The notes below the pieces were generated by a model that was given only the letters and a program-made list of their open reading frames with translations, ran no database searches and was not told the origin of the DNA. 64,000 nt of DNA from an uncultured Luteitalea sp. (lineage in GTDB: Bacteria; Acidobacteriota; Vicinamibacteria; Vicinamibacterales; Vicinamibacteraceae): positions 124,001 through 188,000 of the forward strand of contig CAKTDA010000001.1 of NCBI GenBank assembly GCA_934541105.1. The letters are read 5' to 3'. Position 1 is the first letter of the stretch. Each line of letters starts with the position of its first letter. Below, one piece after another: positions 1 through 10,776 of the stretch. Both the position numbers and the translations under genes were made by a program.

Positions 1-39
1 CGCCTGACGTGGCCGAGGGATAGATTCGCTGCTCAGACT

Positions 40-64
40 GGTGCCCGTCCGCATGGCGGGCACC
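40..64. terminator. GC hairpin before psd, possible terminator of an upstream gene
   Basis: Perfect 8-bp inverted repeat (GGTGCCCG at 40-47, CGGGCACC at 57-64) with a 9-nt loop. A frame reading PDVAEG then TAG ends at 23 and could be the tail of a gene entering from the left; the hairpin would then lie 17 bp after its stop. There is no T-run, so an intrinsic terminator is only a suggestion. Confidence 0.35.
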
Positions 65-135
65 CCGAACTCCTGGCGTGCCGGGGGCCGAACACCGGCC
101 GCGGTCGATCCGCCGGCCCACCCTGACACGACACG

Positions 136-768
136 ATGAAGCTCGATCGCGCGGGATACCCGTTCATTGCCGGAGCGCTCGCTCCGGCCTCGCTGTTCCT
201 CCTCAAGAAGAAGCTGGCCATCGGGCTGCCGCTGCTCGGCCTGGCGGGCTTCCTCGCCTACTTCTTCCGCGATCCGGAGCGGTATCCGCCGCAGGATCCC
301 GACCTCGTCCTGTCCCCGGCGGACGGACGCGTCATGGTCGCGGGCCCCGGCGAGCCCGGTGTGGCGCCGCCAGGCGACTGGCAACAGATCAGCATCTTCC
401 TGTCCCCGATCGACGTCCACATCAACCGCACGCCGTACGGCGGGCGGATCACCCGGATCGCCTACACGCCGGGGAAGTTCCTGGCCGCGTACGACGATCG
501 CGCCGCGGCAGAGAACGAGCGCAACGAGGTCTGGATCGAGTCGGGCGACCGCACGGTCGTCTTCAGGCAGGTCGTCGGCGTGCTGGCGCGCCGCGTCGTG
601 TGCCGCGTGCAGGTCGGCGACCAGCTCGTGGCCGGCGAACGCTTCGGCCTGATGAAGTTCGGGTCGCGCATGGACGTGTTCGTCCCGCCTGCCTGTGAGC
701 TCCAGGTCCAGCCTGGCGACGTCGTCCGCGGAGCCGAGAGCGTCCTGGCGCGATGGCCGCGGGCGTGA
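136..768 (+). CDS. psd: Phosphatidylserine decarboxylase proenzyme
   Basis: Decarboxylates phosphatidylserine to phosphatidylethanolamine at the inner membrane. The 210-residue length matches the short, archaeal/acidobacterial-type Psd rather than the roughly 300-residue E. coli form. Visible features are a hydrophobic N-terminal part (about residues 15-45), the PADG motif near residue 61, DVH near 93-95, and the self-cleavage site FGSR, in which Ser177 should become the pyruvoyl group of the small alpha chain. The start is the ATG followed by MKLDRAGYPF, the usual family N-terminus. pssA, which makes its substrate, begins 16 bp downstream, so the two form a phospholipid operon. Confidence 0.93.
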   Translation: MKLDRAGYPFIAGALAPASLFLLKKKLAIGLPLLGLAGFLAYFFRDPERYPPQDPDLVLSPADGRVMVAGPGEPGVAPPGDWQQISIFLSPIDVHINRTPYGGRITRIAYTPGKFLAAYDDRAAAENERNEVWIESGDRTVVFRQVVGVLARRVVCRVQVGDQLVAGERFGLMKFGSRMDVFVPPACELQVQPGDVVRGAESVLARWPRA

Positions 769-784
769 GGGTAAGATCGCGCCC

Positions 785-1588
785 ATGATCAACGTGCTGC
801 GGCGCCAGGATCCGGAACAGCGCCGCCTCCGCCGTGGCATGTACCTGCTGCCGAGCCTGTTCACGCTCGCCAACATGTTCTGCGGGTACGCCTGTGTGAT
901 CTACGCGATGCGCGGCGAGTTCTCGACCGCCGCGCCGTTCATCGGCGTGGCCGTCGTGCTCGACCTGCTCGACGGCCGGATCGCGCGCCTCACGGGCTCG
1001 ACGAGCGACTTCGGTCGCGAGTTCGACTCCCTTGCCGACGTGATCTCGTTCGGGGTGGCGCCGGCCGTCCTCGGCTACGCGTGGGGGCTCTACACGTTCG
1101 GCCGCCTCGGCTGGGCGGTCGGCTTCCTCTTCGTCTCGGCTGCGGCCATCCGGCTGGCACGCTTCAACATCCAGAGCACGACGCAGGCCGACAAGCGCTA
1201 TTTCGTCGGGATGCCCAGCCCTGCGGCAGCCGGCGTGCCCGCCGCCACGGTGTTCTGGCTGCCGGGCGGGCTCGCCGATGGCTGGATGTCGCTGCTCGCG
1301 CTGCCCCTGCTGCTCGTGCCCGCGGCACTGATGGTCAGCACCATCAAGTACCGCAGCTTCAAGACGTTCAACCTCGGTCAGCGTCGCCCGGCCAGTGCGC
1401 TGATGCTGTTTGCGCTGCTGATTGCCGCCATCGCGACGCATCCGCAGTGGTCGCTCGTGCTGATCTCCTACACGTACCTGATCTCGGGGTTCGTGGGCCT
1501 CGCGCTCGCGAGGTGGCGGCCGCGGCCCGCCGAGGAGGCGCCCGCCCCGGCAGCCGCCGCCGATCCGGCCATCCCCCGGGAGCTCTGA
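785..1588 (+). CDS. pssA: CDP-diacylglycerol--serine O-phosphatidyltransferase
   Basis: Transfers a phosphatidyl group from CDP-diacylglycerol to serine, giving phosphatidylserine for Psd. The complete CDP-alcohol phosphatidyltransferase signature is present: DGRIAR, eight residues, G, three residues, D, three residues, D (in DLLDGRIAR through FDSLAD). Six or so hydrophobic helices follow the family pattern. I chose the ATG at 785 (MINVLRRQ, 267 aa); an in-frame start at 695 would lie inside psd and add a low-complexity, non-family N-terminus. The stop lies 7 bp from the stop of the convergent histidine kinase. Confidence 0.93.
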   Translation: MINVLRRQDPEQRRLRRGMYLLPSLFTLANMFCGYACVIYAMRGEFSTAAPFIGVAVVLDLLDGRIARLTGSTSDFGREFDSLADVISFGVAPAVLGYAWGLYTFGRLGWAVGFLFVSAAAIRLARFNIQSTTQADKRYFVGMPSPAAAGVPAATVFWLPGGLADGWMSLLALPLLLVPAALMVSTIKYRSFKTFNLGQRRPASALMLFALLIAAIATHPQWSLVLISYTYLISGFVGLALARWRPRPAEEAPAPAAAADPAIPREL

Positions 1589-1595
1589 ACGCAGC

Positions 1596-4500
1596 CTACG
1601 CCACCGGCAGGTCGAGCGACACGGTGGTGCCGACGCCGCGCCGGCTCTCCACGGCAATGCGTCCGCCCATCAGCTCGACGTTGCGCTTCGCGATGGTGAG
1701 GCCGAGCCCGGTGCCTGCGGCCTTCGTTGAGAAGTAGGGCTCGAAGAGCCGGGCGAGCGCCTGCTCGTCCATCCCCACACCCGTATCCACGACCGACAGC
1801 CGCACGGCGCCGTCGTCGGCGCGTGCGGCGCCGACGGTCACCGACCCGCCGGCCGGCATGGCGTGCAGCGCGTTCTCGATGATGTTGATCAGCGCGCGGC
1901 CGAGCAGCTGGCGATCGATCAGCACCTGCGGCAGGTCGGCGGGGAGCGCGGCCTCGACGCGAACGTTCGAGGGCAGGCCGATGCGGTAGCCGCCGAGCAC
2001 TTCGTCGACGATCGCCGACAGGTGCGTGAGGGCGGGGCGTGCCACCGGGGACGAGGCGAAGCTCGCGAACTCGGAGGAGATCTGCCGCAGCATCCGCACC
2101 TGCAGCAGGATGGTGTCGACGCACTGCTCGAGCACCGGCGTCAGCGGCTGGCCTCGGTCGGCGTGGACGCGGCGGAGGTGCTCGGCCGAGAGCTGGATCG
2201 GCGTGAGCGGGTTCTTGATGTCGTGCGCGACCTGGCGGGCCATCTCGGCCCACGCCTCGAGGCGGTTGGTCCGCTGCAGCTTCTCGCGCTGCCGCGACAG
2301 CTCGGAGGCCATGCTGTTGAAGGCCTCGACGAGCCGCTGGAGCTCGTCGGCCGTGCGGGCCACGACGCGGTGATCGAGGTCGCCGGCCGCGATGCGCCGG
2401 CTGGCCCGCGTGAGGCGCTGCACCGGATCGCCGATGCGTTCCGAGATCGAGTAGCCGAGGGCCGCGCCGAGCAGGATGAAGACCACGGCGCCGAGGTTGA
2501 CGCTGCGGTCGAACTCCGAGATCTCGCGCTCGATCTCCCGCTGCCTGAGCGTCATCGGCACGGTGAGGATGGCGTCGCGGCTGCCGACGCGGATTGGCGT
2601 GGCTGCCAGTTGATACACGAGCGGCCCGATCTGGTCCTCCCCGACGAAGGTCGGCAGGCGCTGCAGCATGATCGCGCGGTACACCGTGTCGGGCGTGCGC
2701 TCGGGCAGGAGGCCCTGCGAGAAGAGGTCGCGCTGGCTCGTGGCGAGCAGCGTCGGGCCGTCGAAGATGTTGACGTCCTGCTTGATCACGCGGCTGATCC
2801 ACACCATGACGTCGTCGGTCAGCGCGCTCACCGAGACGAGCGCCGGCTGCTGCGCCAGCGCCTCCTCGATCACGCGCTGGGCGACGGCTGCGGTGCGTGT
2901 CGCTTCGGCGGCGACGTCGGCGCGCAGGCGCGAGGCGACGAAGGTGCGCACGACGAACGCGAGGATCAGCACGGGAATGACCGACGTCGCGACGAACGCG
3001 AGGAACAGCTTCCGGGTGAAGCTGGCGCGGATCTCGCGCACGAGCAGCGTGACCGGCTGCGGTCCCCGGCGGTTCACGCGGTTGAGGATGGCGTGCACGA
3101 GGAGCACCACGAGCGCGGCAAGGCCCGCGAGCGTCGCCACTTCCGCCACGTGAATCAGGTGCTCGATCGCCGTCACGCGCGGCACGCCGACGACGTAGAT
3201 GCCGAGGCGATCGTTCGAGACGTGAATGTCGTAGACGCGCGATCCGCGCGTCTGCGTGGCCCAGAAGCCGTCGCGCGACGCGTACGCCCGGTCGAACACC
3301 TGCTGTGGCAGCGGCCACACGCGCTCGGTGGACGTGTAGATCGGCGAACGCCCCCAGCCGTACACGACGAGATCGATGCCGCGCGACGACGGCTGCCGCT
3401 GCGTGCCCTCGTCGGCCTGGGCACGGAAGAGGTCGTAGTACGGCCCCTGCGTCGAGAGGAAGGGCAGCGAGCTGTAGTCCAGCATCACGTGCAGGATGAT
3501 GCCGCCCTGCACGCGCTCGCGCCCTCCCGCATCCTGGTCGCACACCGCACGCTCGGCGTGCAGCATGCTGCGCTCCTCGGAGCCGAACAACGCGGCTTCC
3601 GCGAAGACGTCCCACGTACACAGCGAACTGCGCCATTGCGGCACGGTCGCCTGGTACTCGGGGAAGTTGAACCCGAACCGGCTGAGGAGCGGGCCGTCGG
3701 GCGCATAGACCTCGACCGCCGACGTGATCTTGTCGCGCGCGAGGGCGGTGCGGCTCCAGAGCGCAAAGGCCGTGTCGGTGGAGACGTGCCCGGCCTCGCG
3801 GGGCACGGCGGCAATCATCGCGGGCAGGTCGGGAATCGCATCGAGTTCGACGAGGGCGGCCGACAGCCGGTCCTGCAGCACCTGGGGATGACTGATGACC
3901 TGCGGGGCGTACTGCGTGCCCACGAGTTCACGGCGCGAGCGATCGACGGCGTGCAGGAGCAGCGGGTAGAGCAGCAGCGCGGGCAGCAGCAGTGCGCCGT
4001 AGATCGTGACGAGCCGGCGGGCCTGCGTGCCGCGCCGGAACCACGCGAGGCCCTTGACGCTGACGAGCGTGACGATGCCGGCGGCAAGCGCCATGGCCAG
4101 CAGGGCGAGTGACGGCGGGTCCGCACCGCGCCACTGCAGCACGGCAAGCGCGACGGCCAGGGGCAGCGTCCAGATCACGAGCGGCACGGCCAGGCGCGTC
4201 CACGGACCGCGCGCGGGAATGCGCCAGCGCAGCGATCCGACGCGCAGCACCAGCACGCCGGCCCAGAAGAGTGCGGCACCGAGCGCCAGCAGGCCGAGCG
4301 GCACCAGGAGGCGATCCGGATCGGCCGGCGGCAGCCGCGTCAGCATCAGGACGTCGAGTTCGGTGTGGCGCACCGTGTCCTGGACCAACCGCGCGAGGAT
4401 GCCGAGCAGGCCGGCCAGCACCGCCCCCGACGCCAGCAGGGCGCCGACAAATCGCATGCGGCGCGTCGGTGAACCGCCCGGCGCCTCGCGGTGCTGCCGT

Positions 4501-5582
4501 CCGGCCAGCCGCAGGCGCCGCACGGGATCGACGGCCAGCATCACCGCGGCAAGGAGCAGGAACGCGGTCGCGCACAGGTCGGCCGGCGTCCGGTGCAGCC
4601 AGCCGAGCACGTCGCCCTGATAGCGGTCCTCGGCCCAGTGGCCCGCCAGCGGCTGCAGGTGGGGCCAGGCGTGCCACAAGGTCACGCGTGCCACGATCAG
4701 CGCGAGGAACGCGCCGAGCGTGAAGCGACGATACGCGTCGGGCGCACGCGCGCGCCGTTCCCACGCAAGCACGCCGGCAAGCACCAGGCAGGTGAGCGCG
4801 AAGGCCACGGCGACGGCGGCATACAGCGCGTGACGCCAGCGCTCGCGCACGGCGTCCACGGCGTCGGCAGGAATCGTGACGTCCACGAGCGGGGCGCCTG
4901 CCGGCGTCAGGATCGTGATCACGTGATCCCCGGTCCGCTCGGCCGCGCTGCCGAGGAATCGCGGCGTGAGTTCGACCGTGACGAGCGAGGTGTCGTATGC
5001 GGCCGCACGCGTGTCGCGTGCCTCGACGCCGGTCGTCCGCGACAGCAGTTGCTCGGCCGCGACCACGCCGATCGCCTGCGCATCAGCGCCGCCGGTACCC
5101 ACGACGGACTCGACGTAGACGAGACGGAGGCCGAGCGCGCCTGGCGCGAGGACGAGCGCCGAGCCCCCGGTACCCGGGGCCCGGGGGACCGCCTGCGGCC
5201 GGCCGGCCCAGGCCAGTGCCGCGCCATCCGGTGTCGCGACGGTGATGGCGACATCGCGGCCGGCGGCGCGGGCGGCTTCGCCCACGAGGTCGAACAGGAC
5301 ACGGGCGTCCCGCGTGGCCGGCGCGAGCGCGGGGCCGATCGCGGGAGCGTGACGCACCCGTTCGACGGCATCGGCAAGGGTGGCGGTGTGGGTGGCGAAC
5401 CGGGCGCGGACGTCGCGCTCGACACGCGCCGTGGTCGCGGTCGCGTCTGCGCCGAGCCGCCAGAGCAGCCACCCCGTGCCGAGGAGTGCCACGAGCAGCA
5501 TCACGGCAAGGCCGGCGAGGGCGACGCGCGGCGCGAGGCTGCGGGTTCCTGGGGGCATGGGAGGCGCGGCGTGGTGCATCAC
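1596..5582 (-). CDS. Giant NtrY-like membrane sensor histidine kinase
   Basis: A 1328-residue sensor kinase, nearly twice the length of classical NtrY. The N-terminal ~1000 residues hold a first membrane helix (~20-42), an extracytoplasmic part, a block of helices (~255-540), a second large extracytoplasmic part (~545-790), helices near 800-830 and 860-880, and a Cache-like region. A last helix leads into HAMP (~1045-1100). The HisKA motif VAHDIKNPLTP has its phospho-acceptor His near 1119; the HATPase has N box IIENALHAM (~1230), G1 DTGVGM and G2 GTGLGLTIAKRN. No PAS domain is evident and no response regulator is adjacent, so its partner lies elsewhere. The signal it senses is unknown. The start is the first of two adjacent ATGs; an ATG seven codons further in is possible. 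Confidence 0.88.
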   Translation of the reverse strand: MMHHAAPPMPPGTRSLAPRVALAGLAVMLLVALLGTGWLLWRLGADATATTARVERDVRARFATHTATLADAVERVRHAPAIGPALAPATRDARVLFDLVGEAARAAGRDVAITVATPDGAALAWAGRPQAVPRAPGTGGSALVLAPGALGLRLVYVESVVGTGGADAQAIGVVAAEQLLSRTTGVEARDTRAAAYDTSLVTVELTPRFLGSAAERTGDHVITILTPAGAPLVDVTIPADAVDAVRERWRHALYAAVAVAFALTCLVLAGVLAWERRARAPDAYRRFTLGAFLALIVARVTLWHAWPHLQPLAGHWAEDRYQGDVLGWLHRTPADLCATAFLLLAAVMLAVDPVRRLRLAGRQHREAPGGSPTRRMRFVGALLASGAVLAGLLGILARLVQDTVRHTELDVLMLTRLPPADPDRLLVPLGLLALGAALFWAGVLVLRVGSLRWRIPARGPWTRLAVPLVIWTLPLAVALAVLQWRGADPPSLALLAMALAAGIVTLVSVKGLAWFRRGTQARRLVTIYGALLLPALLLYPLLLHAVDRSRRELVGTQYAPQVISHPQVLQDRLSAALVELDAIPDLPAMIAAVPREAGHVSTDTAFALWSRTALARDKITSAVEVYAPDGPLLSRFGFNFPEYQATVPQWRSSLCTWDVFAEAALFGSEERSMLHAERAVCDQDAGGRERVQGGIILHVMLDYSSLPFLSTQGPYYDLFRAQADEGTQRQPSSRGIDLVVYGWGRSPIYTSTERVWPLPQQVFDRAYASRDGFWATQTRGSRVYDIHVSNDRLGIYVVGVPRVTAIEHLIHVAEVATLAGLAALVVLLVHAILNRVNRRGPQPVTLLVREIRASFTRKLFLAFVATSVIPVLILAFVVRTFVASRLRADVAAEATRTAAVAQRVIEEALAQQPALVSVSALTDDVMVWISRVIKQDVNIFDGPTLLATSQRDLFSQGLLPERTPDTVYRAIMLQRLPTFVGEDQIGPLVYQLAATPIRVGSRDAILTVPMTLRQREIEREISEFDRSVNLGAVVFILLGAALGYSISERIGDPVQRLTRASRRIAAGDLDHRVVARTADELQRLVEAFNSMASELSRQREKLQRTNRLEAWAEMARQVAHDIKNPLTPIQLSAEHLRRVHADRGQPLTPVLEQCVDTILLQVRMLRQISSEFASFASSPVARPALTHLSAIVDEVLGGYRIGLPSNVRVEAALPADLPQVLIDRQLLGRALINIIENALHAMPAGGSVTVGAARADDGAVRLSVVDTGVGMDEQALARLFEPYFSTKAAGTGLGLTIAKRNVELMGGRIAVESRRGVGTTVSLDLPVA

Positions 5583-5628
5583 AGGCGCAGTCGCGCGATC
5601 TTACCCGTCCTTCCCGTGAGCGGGCGGC

Positions 5629-5657
5629 TATAGTGGAAGCACGCGGGATCGCCCGCG
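5629..5657 (+). promoter_or_regulatory. Candidate -10 element and leader hairpin upstream of the 5662 gene
   Basis: TATAGT at 5629-5634 matches five of six -10 consensus bases; no convincing -35 is seen. A perfect 6-bp stem (CGCGGG at 42-47 of this line, ATCG loop, CCCGCG) occupies 5642-5657, four bases before the ATG at 5662, where a ribosome binding site should be. It could limit translation initiation. Confidence 0.4.
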
Positions 5658-5661
5658 ACCC

Positions 5662-6663
5662 ATGCGCATTCCCGCCGTCAAGCTCCCCATCAAGCGAGGC
5701 GCCCTGCTGGCCGCCGCGAACTGGCCCGTCGTCGTGCTGCAGTTCATCGCCGAGTCCACGTTCAAGATCCTGCTTGCCGTCCCCATCGTGGGCGGGACGT
5801 TCCTCGTGGCGCTGGCGCTCAATGCCGACGTCGAGGAGGTGCTCGGCGACAAGCTGGACCTGCGTGAGAGCGCGACCGGCGTTGCGACGTCGCTGCTCGA
5901 GCATCCGCTCGCGCTCGCCAGCTTCCTCGCGGCCGTGAGCGTGGTCGTGCTGGGCGGATCGGCGCTGATGTTCATCCTCAAGGGCGGCACGCTCGCGGTG
6001 CTCGTCGAGGCCCAGCGGCACGCCGGGCCGTTCGAGCGGCATCCCGTGCGGCTCGCCCTGCTGCGGCGGGCCTCGCGCGTGGACCTCGACGTGTTCCTCG
6101 CCGGCACGCGCCGCCTGCGCCCGCGCTTCCTGCGGCTCGGCGCCTTCCTGCTCGCGACCTACCTGGTGTCGGGCCTGCTGTACCTGGCCGTGGTGGTGGC
6201 CGGCTACCGTGCCGTCGGCGAAGAGGGCTTCCTCGTCGGATGGACCGTCATCGCGGCGCTGTGCAGCGCGCTGCTCGTGGCCTGGCTGACGATCGTGAAC
6301 ACCTCGTATCTCGTGCTGCAGGTGGTCATCGCGGCGCGCGACCTCTCGGTGCGCGGCGCCGCGCGCGAGGCGCTCCGGGTGCTGCGGCACGACACGAGCC
6401 GCCTGGTGGGTGTGTTCGTGGTCACCGTCGGCCTCGTCGGCCTCGCCACGCTGGCCTCGCTCGTCGCCACGGCCGGCCTCGGCCTCATCTCCTTCGTGCC
6501 GTTCGTCGGCCTCACCGTGCTGCCGCTGCAGTTGCTGGCATGGCTGCTGCGAGGCCTCGTGTTCCAGTACCTGGGCCTCACGTCAGCAGGCGCCTACCTG
6601 TCGATCTACGACGGACCTGCCGGCGCGATGCCGCCGGCGACAACGGTTGGCGCGCCGGCATGA
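5662..6663 (+). CDS. Conserved-looking multi-pass membrane protein, function unknown
   Basis: 333 residues with about six to seven long hydrophobic segments (for example ~15-50, ~85-115, ~160-190, ~195-230, ~255-285, ~290-320) and a basic, arginine-rich cytoplasmic stretch around 125-160 (RRASRVDLDVFLAGTRRLRPR). No catalytic motif is recognised. The stop overlaps the start of the aminotransferase (ATGA), so the two are translationally coupled. I do not recognise the family; the layout resembles generic DUF membrane proteins of acidobacteria. Confidence 0.75.
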   Translation: MRIPAVKLPIKRGALLAAANWPVVVLQFIAESTFKILLAVPIVGGTFLVALALNADVEEVLGDKLDLRESATGVATSLLEHPLALASFLAAVSVVVLGGSALMFILKGGTLAVLVEAQRHAGPFERHPVRLALLRRASRVDLDVFLAGTRRLRPRFLRLGAFLLATYLVSGLLYLAVVVAGYRAVGEEGFLVGWTVIAALCSALLVAWLTIVNTSYLVLQVVIAARDLSVRGAAREALRVLRHDTSRLVGVFVVTVGLVGLATLASLVATAGLGLISFVPFVGLTVLPLQLLAWLLRGLVFQYLGLTSAGAYLSIYDGPAGAMPPATTVGAPA

Positions 6664-7910
6664 GCACCTACGACGACGACCTCTCGCGGATGGGCGCGCA
6701 ACTGGCCGGTTCGGCGATCCGCCAGATGGGCATCCTCGCGGCCGGGCGGCCCGACCTGATCTCGTTCGCGCCAGGCTATCCGGACCCGGCCGCCTTCGCC
6801 TGGGAGGCCTGGCGAACGATTGCCGACGACCTGCTGCGGGAGCGCGGGCGCGACACGCTGCAGTACGGACCCACGCGCGGCTACGGCCCGTTGATCGAGA
6901 CGGTCGTGCCGCGGCTTCGCGCGGCCGGCATCGACTGCGTGGCAGACGAGGTGCTGCTGACCACCGGTTCGCAGCAGGGCATCGACCTCGTGACGCGCCT
7001 GCTGGTGGACCCCGGCGACGTCGTGCTCGTCGAACTGCCGACGTTCACCGGGGCCATCGCCGCCTTCCGCAGCGCCGGCGCCCGGATCGTCGGCGTCCGC
7101 CAGCGGGCCGGCGGCATGGACCTCGCGCAGCTCGACGAGGTGCTGGAGCAGCAGCGTGCCGCGGGCCGCCGCGTGAAGTTCGTCTATGTCATCCCGAACT
7201 TCCAGAACCCCACCGGGGGCTCCATGTCCCCGGAGGTCCGCCGCGCGCTGCTCGATCGAAGCGTGCGCGATCGCTTCCTCATCGTCGAGGACGACCCGTA
7301 CGGCGACCTGTGGTTCGGCGACGTCACGAGCCCCGGCGACACGCGGCCCATCAAGGCCGACGACGAGCACGGGCGCGTGATCTACCTGCAGAGCACGTCG
7401 AAGACGCTCGCGCCGACGTTCCGGACGGCATGGGTCGTGGCACCGGCGCCGATCGTCGCCCGCCTCGACGTCGCCAAGCAGTCGGCCGACCTCTGTTCGA
7501 GCACCTTCGACCAGCGCCTCGTGCACGAGGCGATCGTCCGGGGCGTGCTCGATGCGCACCTGCCGTCCCTGCGTGCGCTGTACGCCCGCAAGCGCGACGT
7601 GATGAGCGAGGCGCTCGCCAGGCACGCCGGCGACCTCGCTGCGTGGACGCCTCCGCGCGGCGGGTTCTTCCTGTGGGTGACGCTTCCTGCCGGCGTCGAT
7701 ACGCAGCAGATGCTGCACGCGGCGGTCGAGGCGCAGGTGATCTACGTGGCGGGCGCGCCGTTCTTCGTGGATGGCAGCGGAGCCAACGCCCTGCGCCTGG
7801 CGTTCTCGGCCGCCTCCGAGCCGCGCATCGAGGAAGGCATCACGCGACTGGCCCGCGTGATCAGGACGGCGGCGGCGTCAGCGCCACCCGCTCTCCCGGA
7901 ATCGTCGTGA
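6660..7910 (+). CDS. PLP-dependent aminotransferase, class I/II (2-aminoadipate/MocR-type fold)
   Basis: 416 residues of a fold-type I aminotransferase. The PLP Schiff-base lysine is Lys248 in STSKTLAP. Other family blocks seen are TTGSQQGIDL (cofactor phosphate side), YVIPNFQNPTGG (the NPTG loop), VEDDPYGDL (Asp pairing with the pyridine N) and PRGGFFLWV near the C-terminus. This sequence set matches the LysN/KAT/MocR-type branch acting on aromatic, branched or 2-aminoadipate substrates; the substrate cannot be fixed from sequence. There is no N-terminal GntR DNA-binding domain. The start at 6660 overlaps the upstream stop, and a longer upstream reading would be antisense-like shadow. Its last 50 bp overlap the convergent beta-propeller gene. 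Confidence 0.88.
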   Translation: MSTYDDDLSRMGAQLAGSAIRQMGILAAGRPDLISFAPGYPDPAAFAWEAWRTIADDLLRERGRDTLQYGPTRGYGPLIETVVPRLRAAGIDCVADEVLLTTGSQQGIDLVTRLLVDPGDVVLVELPTFTGAIAAFRSAGARIVGVRQRAGGMDLAQLDEVLEQQRAAGRRVKFVYVIPNFQNPTGGSMSPEVRRALLDRSVRDRFLIVEDDPYGDLWFGDVTSPGDTRPIKADDEHGRVIYLQSTSKTLAPTFRTAWVVAPAPIVARLDVAKQSADLCSSTFDQRLVHEAIVRGVLDAHLPSLRALYARKRDVMSEALARHAGDLAAWTPPRGGFFLWVTLPAGVDTQQMLHAAVEAQVIYVAGAPFFVDGSGANALRLAFSAASEPRIEEGITRLARVIRTAAASAPPALPESS

Positions 7911-9102
7911 GCGGCACGGGCGGCAAGCCGAAGACGTGCTCGAGCGCGATCAGGCGGCCGTCGGCAATCGCCGCGACGAGGAAGTCGCCCGGCAGCGTGG
8001 TGCGCGCGACGAGCACGGGGGCGCCCTCGAGTACCTCGAGCCGGTTCTCGGTCAGCGCGAACTCGCCGATCTCCCGGCCCGTGTCGAGGGCGTACCCGCG
8101 CAGGTCGAGCGCGATGCCAGCCGCGACGATGGTGTTGCCGACGCGAATGGGGCCGGTCCGCGGGCGCCAGGGCAGTGGCTGTCGCCAGCGCTGGGCGCCG
8201 TGGCCCCGGTCGAGCGCGCGCAGCACCGTGTCGAGCGCGCTGAAGTACACGCGTTCGTCGTCGGCAATCGGCGTCCCGACCGGATCCGCGCCAGCACGCC
8301 AGCGCCAGCGCACGCGGCCGTCGCGGTCGTCGAGGCAGTAGAAGTGGTTGTCGGTGGACCCGACGTACAACCGCGCACCGAGAGGAGCCACGCTGACGAT
8401 GCTGCCGCCGAGCGCGCGCGACCAGAGCGGCGCGCCCGTGCTGACGGTGAAGGCTCGGACGAGTCCATCGGCCCCGGGAAGGTACAGGCGGTCGCCGTCG
8501 ATCGCGGCCGGTGCCACGACGGGGACGCCAACGTGCCGGCGCCAGACCTCGGTGCCGTCGGCGCCACGCAGCGCGACGATCTCGCCGGTTTCGAGCGCGG
8601 CAAGCACCCAGCCCGCCCGTGCCACGAGGGGCGCCGAGACGGGCGCGGGCAGTGGGACACGCCACGCCGCCGCGCCGCTGCCGGCGTCGAGTGCCTGGAG
8701 CGCGTCGCCGGCCACGACGTAGACATGTCCGCTGTCGGCGGCCGGGCGCAGGGCGGTGCTGACCTCGGCCTTCCAGCGGGTTGCCCCGGTCTCGGCATCC
8801 ACGGCCACGAGGGTGCCGGTCGAGAGCGGCACGAACACGCGGGTCCCGTCGGTCACGGCGGGGGCCGCCGGTGGTCCATCGAGGTCGGCGGCCCAGCGGA
8901 CGCGCAGCGGGAAGAACGGCAGTGTCGTCGCCGGACCGGCGGCGGGCGGCGCAACGGGCGGCGCGACCGCGGGCGTGGCGCCGGGTGGTTGCGCCCCGGA
9001 CGCGGCCGGCACGAGGGTCAGGCCGACGGCTGTGCAGACCGCCAAGCAAATGCGGTAAATGCCCGAAACACCGCGACATCTTGTGGTCCGTCGATCGATC
9101 AC
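7861..9102 (-). CDS. Exported PQQ-like beta-propeller protein
   Basis: A protein of about 413 residues made of repeated blades with the PQQ/BamB-like pattern: recurring G-x-x-W-R or WR (ATRWKAEV, AAWRVPL, EVWRRHV, PLWSRAL, VRWRWRA, QRWRQPL), each following a short VDAETG-like turn. An N-terminal signal sequence (ICLAVCTAVGLTLVPAASGA) is followed by a Pro/Ala-rich linker, so it should be periplasmic. The lack of a lipobox argues against BamB itself. The start is uncertain: I use the GTG at 9102, which gives a normal signal peptide; an ATG at 9165 would add 21 residues. The gene is divergent from guaA and shares a short promoter region with it. Confidence 0.78.
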   Translation of the reverse strand: MIDRRTTRCRGVSGIYRICLAVCTAVGLTLVPAASGAQPPGATPAVAPPVAPPAAGPATTLPFFPLRVRWAADLDGPPAAPAVTDGTRVFVPLSTGTLVAVDAETGATRWKAEVSTALRPAADSGHVYVVAGDALQALDAGSGAAAWRVPLPAPVSAPLVARAGWVLAALETGEIVALRGADGTEVWRRHVGVPVVAPAAIDGDRLYLPGADGLVRAFTVSTGAPLWSRALGGSIVSVAPLGARLYVGSTDNHFYCLDDRDGRVRWRWRAGADPVGTPIADDERVYFSALDTVLRALDRGHGAQRWRQPLPWRPRTGPIRVGNTIVAAGIALDLRGYALDTGREIGEFALTENRLEVLEGAPVLVARTTLPGDFLVAAIADGRLIALEHVFGLPPVPLTTIPGERVALTPPPS

Positions 9103-9107
9103 AGAGC

Positions 9108-9113
9108 TATAAT
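9108..9113 (+). promoter_or_regulatory. Consensus -10 element (TATAAT) for guaA
   Basis: A perfect TATAAT stands out in very GC-rich DNA, about 70 bp upstream of the guaA ATG and between guaA and the divergent beta-propeller gene. No good -35 sits at 16-18 bp; TTGTGG at 9081-9086 is 21 bp away. The implied leader of about 60 nt shows no obvious riboswitch fold. Confidence 0.5.
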
Positions 9114-9182
9114 AGCGGCCTCGACGAGGCTCGCACCCGGCAGTCGCGTCTTCAGTCGTCCGCATCCGATCGCACGCCCTGA

Positions 9183-10769
<1,587 letters not shown>

Positions 10770-10776
10770 CGCGCGC

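Noticed and set aside
1863..4112. Long plus-strand frame inside the histidine kinase gene
   Set aside because: Shadow frame; the minus-strand kinase motifs (HisKA, N, G1, G2 boxes) define the real reading.
9114..9182. Purine riboswitch in the guaA leader
   Set aside because: Only a 5-bp stem is seen; no three-way junction or conserved core bases.
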